NCBI RefSeq assembly: GCF_012034205.1
Contig: NZ_JAATEM010000034.1
Span: 16,387 to 80,386, forward strand
Source of the DNA: Streptomyces composti
GTDB taxonomy: Bacteria; Actinomycetota; Actinomycetes; Streptomycetales; Streptomycetaceae
DNA: 64,000 nt
Direction of reading: 5' to 3'
How positions within the stretch are numbered: position 1 is the first letter of the stretch; the number at the start of each line of letters is the position of its first letter. This document shows positions 60,700 through 64,000 of the stretch, one piece after another. Both the position numbers and the translations under genes were made by a program. Below the pieces are notes generated by a model. It saw nothing but the letters and a program-made list of their open reading frames with translations, did no database searches and was not told the origin of the DNA.

Positions 60700-60918
60700 A
60701 TGAATCCCTTTGACGATCCCGAGGGGACCTTCGCTGTTCTCGTCAATGCCGAGGAGCAGCATTCGCTCTGGCCGGTCAAGCTGGACATTCCGGCCGGCTG
60801 GCGGGTCGTTCATGAAGGCACGCGGCAGTCCTGTCTCGACTACATCGACCAGAACTGGACCGATCTTCGCCCCCTCAGCGCACGCCAGGACCCCGACATG
60901 GCCTCCGCCTCCCGCTGA
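60700..60918 (+). CDS. MbtH-like protein
   Basis: 72 residues with AAGGAG 8 bases upstream. The family signature is complete: NPFDDPEGTFAVLVNAEEQHSLWP, IPAGW and CLDYIDQNWTDLRP. MbtH proteins bind the N-terminal part of A domains and are needed for their solubility or activity. It is first in an operon with the stand-alone A-T gene and probably serves the other A domains of the cluster as well. Confidence 0.95.
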   Translation: MNPFDDPEGTFAVLVNAEEQHSLWPVKLDIPAGWRVVHEGTRQSCLDYIDQNWTDLRPLSARQDPDMASASR

Positions 60919-60976
60919 GTCCGCAAGGGCATCGGCCCCAGGTCCGAGCAGAGAATCACAAGGTAGGGAGCCAGTG

Positions 60977-62818
60977 ATGGGTAGCCTTCAGTCAGCCCGC
61001 TCGCCGCGATGCGTGCACGACATGGTCGCGGAACAGGCCGCGCGGACTCCCGAGGCGACCGCGATCAGCCATGGCGACCGCAGGCTCAGCTACCGGCAGC
61101 TCGACGCCGACGCCGACGCCCTGGCCCGGCGGCTGCGCGCTGCGGGGGTGCGCGGCGGCAGCGTCGTGGCCGTGATGCTCGACCGCTCCATCGAGCTCAT
61201 GGTCGTGCTGACGGCGATCCTCAAGGCGGGTGGCGCCTATCTGTATCTCGACCCGGCCGAGCCGGCGGAACAGCGCGCCCGCATCCTCGACGACGCGCGC
61301 GCCCGCTTCGCCGTGACCGACACGGGCACCGCGCCGCTGGCCGACGGCATCGAGCACGTGCTGTCGATCGACGAACCCGCCGAGGCGGCCGCCGCCGAGC
61401 CCGGGCTGCTGCCCGCCACCGAGATCGGGCCGGACAGCCCTGCCTACGTCTGCTACACCTCCGGCTCCACCGGCGTGCCCAAGGGCGTCGTGGTGTCGCA
61501 CCGCGCGATCTTCCGGCTGATCGACACACCCGACTGGATCGAGGTACGACCCGACGACGTCTTCCTGCAGATCACCCGCGTCGGGTTCGACGTGTCGACC
61601 TTCGAGATCTGGACCTCGCTGGTCAAGGGCTGCCGGCTCGCACTCGCTCCGTCGGGGCGGGCCGACCTGGACGAGATCGTCAAGACCGTCCACGACGAGG
61701 GCGTCACCATTCTGTGGCTGACCTCGGGTCTGTTCCACAAACTGGTCACCCATCACCTCGAAGGTCTGGGCACGGTACGCCACCTCCTCGCGGGCGGTGA
61801 CGTCCTCTCGCCCGATCACGTACGCCGTCTTCTGGCCGCGCACCCGCACCTGACGTTCACCAACGGATACGGTCCGACCGAGAACACCACGTTCACCACT
61901 TGCTGGACGACCCGCAGGAGCAGTGACAACGAGCGGGTCCCGATCGGCACCCCCGTCCACGGCACCACCGCCGCCATCCTCGACGACGCGATGCGCCCCG
62001 TCCCGCCGGGCGAATGGGGTGAGCTGTGGGTCGGCGGCGACGGCGTGGCCACCGGCTACCTCAACAAGCCGGGCGCCACCGCCGAGAAGTTCGTCGCCGA
62101 CATCTTCGGTCCGGAACCCGGCCGCCGCATGTACCGCACCGGCGACATCGTGCGGGAGCTGCCCGACGGCAACCTGGACTTCCTGTGCCGGGCCGACCGC
62201 CAGGTCAAGATCCGCGGCTACCGGGTCGAGCCGAGCACCGTGGAGACGGAGCTGCTCAAGGACCCCCGGGTCGAGGAGGCCGCCGCCCTCACCCACACCG
62301 ACGGAGCCGGCGACACCCGGCTGATCGCCTATGCCGCCGTGAGCGGCCTGGCGGAGGAGGAGGCCGCGACGTTCGGCGCGGGCCTGCGCGAGAAGCTCGC
62401 CGCCGTCCTGCCCGCCCATCTGGTTCCCTGGGCGATCCTCGTCCTGCCGGAGATCCCGCTCAACGCCAACGGCAAGGTCGACCGGGGTGCCCTGCCCTCC
62501 GCCAAGATCCCGCGCAACGTGTGGAACGAGTACGTGGAACCGGCCGACGATCTGGAGCGCCGTCTGGCCGAGATCTGGAGCGACGCTCTCGACGTCGAGC
62601 CCATCGGTTCCACCGACAACTTCTTCGAGCTCGGCGGGCACTCGCTGATGGCCGCCGAACTGCTCGCCGCCCTGCAGCGTGACTTCGCCGTCGACCTGCC
62701 GGCCCGGACGCTGTACCTGCGCCCGACGATCGCGGACCTGGCCGAGGTCCTGCGGCAGAGCGAGGGGCCGGGCTCACCCGAGTCAACACAGGAGGTCGAG
62801 GATGCCACCAGTCGATGA
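60977..62818 (+). CDS. Stand-alone A-T didomain NRPS, valine-like pocket
   Basis: 613 residues from ATG 60977 with GGGAG 6 bases upstream. A domain: VCYTSGSTGVPKGVVVSHRAI, FDVSTFEIW, ILWLTSGLF, HLLAGGDVL, NGYGPTENTTFTTCW and the A10 lysine in LNANGKVDR. The pocket code DVFWLGGTFK is one residue from the valine code DAFWLGGTFK. T domain: FFELGGHSLMAAEL. No C domain is present. Didomains of this kind next to a P450 usually hold an amino acid on the carrier for beta-hydroxylation. The gene overlaps the downstream P450 start by 17 bp, supporting that pairing. How the loaded residue reaches the main assembly line is not shown by any gene in the window. Confidence 0.92.
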   Translation: MGSLQSARSPRCVHDMVAEQAARTPEATAISHGDRRLSYRQLDADADALARRLRAAGVRGGSVVAVMLDRSIELMVVLTAILKAGGAYLYLDPAEPAEQRARILDDARARFAVTDTGTAPLADGIEHVLSIDEPAEAAAAEPGLLPATEIGPDSPAYVCYTSGSTGVPKGVVVSHRAIFRLIDTPDWIEVRPDDVFLQITRVGFDVSTFEIWTSLVKGCRLALAPSGRADLDEIVKTVHDEGVTILWLTSGLFHKLVTHHLEGLGTVRHLLAGGDVLSPDHVRRLLAAHPHLTFTNGYGPTENTTFTTCWTTRRSSDNERVPIGTPVHGTTAAILDDAMRPVPPGEWGELWVGGDGVATGYLNKPGATAEKFVADIFGPEPGRRMYRTGDIVRELPDGNLDFLCRADRQVKIRGYRVEPSTVETELLKDPRVEEAAALTHTDGAGDTRLIAYAAVSGLAEEEAATFGAGLREKLAAVLPAHLVPWAILVLPEIPLNANGKVDRGALPSAKIPRNVWNEYVEPADDLERRLAEIWSDALDVEPIGSTDNFFELGGHSLMAAELLAALQRDFAVDLPARTLYLRPTIADLAEVLRQSEGPGSPESTQEVEDATSR

Positions 62819-64000
62819 ACCGCCCGCCGCGGCGACCGCCCTGGCCGGTGCGTGCCCCGTGATACCCGCCCAGCCGGCTCCCGGATGCCCGGTCGGCAAG
62901 GCGGCCACGGGCCTGGCCGACCCCATGCTCTACAGCCACGGCGACTTCCACCGGCGCTGGGCCGAGCTGCGCGAGAAGGACCACCTCACCTGGGAGCAGG
63001 TGGACGAGAACAACGGCTTCTGGTCGGTGGCGAACTACCACGACGCCGACCAGGTGCTGCGCGACGCCCACACCTTCACGTCCGAGCGCGGCACCCTGCT
63101 CAACATTCTCGGGGTGGAGGACCCGGCCGGCGGCCGGCAGATCGCGGCAACCGATCCGCCCCGGCACACGATCATGCGCGCCCGGCTGCAGAAGGCCCTG
63201 GCCATCAAGGCCATCGAGCGCCAGGAGCAGATGATCCGTGAGCTGGTCCTGGAGGTTCTCGAGCCCCTGAAGGACGGCGGCCCGTTCGACTTCGCCGAGG
63301 CCATGCTGGCCCTGCCGGTCGCGGTCGGCGGCACGTCCATGGGGCTTCCCCGTGCCGACTGGCCCTGGCTGGCCACGCTGCTGAACTCCTCCATAGCCGC
63401 CGACGACCCCGAGTACCGGCTGGAAGGCGGCACCCAGGCGACCCTCGACAACGCGCACCGGCGGCTGTTCGCCTACTTCCAGGACATCTACGCCGAGCGC
63501 CGCCGCAATCTGGGCGACGACCTCATCAGCGTCCTGATCACCACGGAGGTGGACGGCCGGCGCATGACGCCCGGTGAGGTGATGTCCAACTGCTACAGCG
63601 TGCTGCTTGGCGCCGTGGTCACCACCCCGCACTCGCCGAACTACATGATGGCCGAGCATGTGGAGGACGGGCTGCTCGACACCTGGGCCTCCGACCTCAG
63701 CGTGACGCCCACCGCCGTGGAGGAGGCCCTCCGCATGGGCTCCCCGGTCAGCCACTTCATGCGCTATGCCGTGCGCGACACCGTCGTCCGCGGCACCCGT
63801 GTCAAGGCGGGCGACGCCGTGGTGGTCTGGCTCGGCTCGGCCAACCGGGACCGCGAGGTGTTCCCGGACCCCGACACCTTCGATCTGCGCCGCAGGCCCA
63901 ACAAGCACATGGCGTTCGGGATCGGCCCCCACTACTGCGTCGGCCACACCGTGGCCCGGGTCACCCTGAAGATCCTCTTCACCGAACTCCTCACCAGGTT
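62802..64000 (+). CDS. Cytochrome P450 (second), 3' end outside the window
   Basis: Starts at ATG 62802 with GGAGG upstream and is open to the window edge (about 400 codons). P450 motifs: I-helix YSVLLGAVVTTPHSPN, K-helix VEEALRMGSP, heme loop MAFGIGPHYCVGHTVARV with the proximal Cys. The N-terminus carries a cysteine/proline-rich extension (ACPVIPAQPAPGCPVG). The gene overlaps the A-T gene, so beta-hydroxylation of carrier-bound valine is the natural hypothesis; it is inference. Only the last few residues are missing. Confidence 0.92.
   Translation, partial: MPPVDEPPAAATALAGACPVIPAQPAPGCPVGKAATGLADPMLYSHGDFHRRWAELREKDHLTWEQVDENNGFWSVANYHDADQVLRDAHTFTSERGTLLNILGVEDPAGGRQIAATDPPRHTIMRARLQKALAIKAIERQEQMIRELVLEVLEPLKDGGPFDFAEAMLALPVAVGGTSMGLPRADWPWLATLLNSSIAADDPEYRLEGGTQATLDNAHRRLFAYFQDIYAERRRNLGDDLISVLITTEVDGRRMTPGEVMSNCYSVLLGAVVTTPHSPNYMMAEHVEDGLLDTWASDLSVTPTAVEEALRMGSPVSHFMRYAVRDTVVRGTRVKAGDAVVVWLGSANRDREVFPDPDTFDLRRRPNKHMAFGIGPHYCVGHTVARVTLKILFTELLTR

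Noticed and set aside
1..64000. tRNA genes, rRNA, CRISPR arrays, insertion sequences or attachment sites
   Set aside because: No cloverleaf with CCA-type ends, direct-repeat/spacer array, transposase frame or flanking direct repeats was recognised by eye.

Overview
The window is high-GC DNA with codon bias, GTG/TTG starts, AGGAG-type ribosome binding sites and gene content (mycothiol amidase Mca, AfsR-like TPR ATPase, DUF397 and Scr1-type regulator remnants) typical of Streptomyces. It splits at about 20.1 kb into a chromosomal core-type segment and a biosynthetic gene cluster that is still open at the right edge.

Core segment (1-20.1 kb): the 3' part of a secreted subtilase; a decayed ATPase / XRE-regulator / DUF397 locus with visible deletion scars; an SRPBCC protein; a membrane-anchored TPR-like protein; cystathionine gamma-synthase; a small SigE-type sigma factor overlapping a small membrane protein; a MarR regulator divergent from threonine dehydratase; a DrrAB-type ABC exporter with a clear operator-in-promoter; GreA; a DUF4307 protein; Mca plus a small membrane protein; a large NB-ARC/TPR ATPase; a dienelactone-hydrolase-like protein; a B3/B4 protein; and a pterin-dehydratase-like/glyoxalase fusion.

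Biosynthetic cluster (about 20.15-64 kb): a lipopeptide-type NRPS system. A fatty acyl-AMP ligase fused to an ACP (FAAL-ACP) probably starts the chain, and a membrane desaturase may modify the acyl group. NRPS A is C-A-T-C-A-T-C-A*-T, where A* is a dead adenylation domain. NRPS C is C-A-T-E, with two acidic pocket residues that suggest a cationic amino acid turned to the D form. NRPS B is C-A-T-TE, with a serine pocket and a cysteine-nucleophile thioesterase. An MbtH protein, a stand-alone A-T didomain with a valine-like code and a P450 form a separate plus-strand operon. Precursor supply genes include four arginine-related enzymes (MppP-like oxidase, VioC/MppO-like hydroxylase, a class I aminotransferase, VioD-like capreomycidine synthase), a lysine aminotransferase plus aldehyde dehydrogenase pair that makes alpha-aminoadipate, and a branched-chain aminotransferase. 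A second P450, an MFS exporter, a LanB-type tRNA-dependent enzyme, a membrane M28 peptidase, a YcaQ/AlkZ-type DNA glycosylase and a LuxR regulator complete the set.

The cluster genes appear to be wired together by one promoter architecture. An inverted repeat with outer arms GTC...GAC (12-nt interior) lies 23-24 nt upstream of a TANNNT-type -10 box before the desaturase, the FAAL-NRPS A operon, the arginine oxidase and the hydroxylase (shared, bidirectional), the branched-chain aminotransferase and the MbtH operon. The most provocative parts are the MFS-LanB-M28 operon (possible tRNA-dependent capping and extracellular uncapping of an NRPS product), the Ser-module/Cys-TE pairing, the dead A domain beside a free-standing valine A-T, and the mixture of enduracididine-type and capreomycidine-type arginine enzymes. 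I could not match the whole to a cluster I know. All functions are read from the sequence and remembered families, without database searches.
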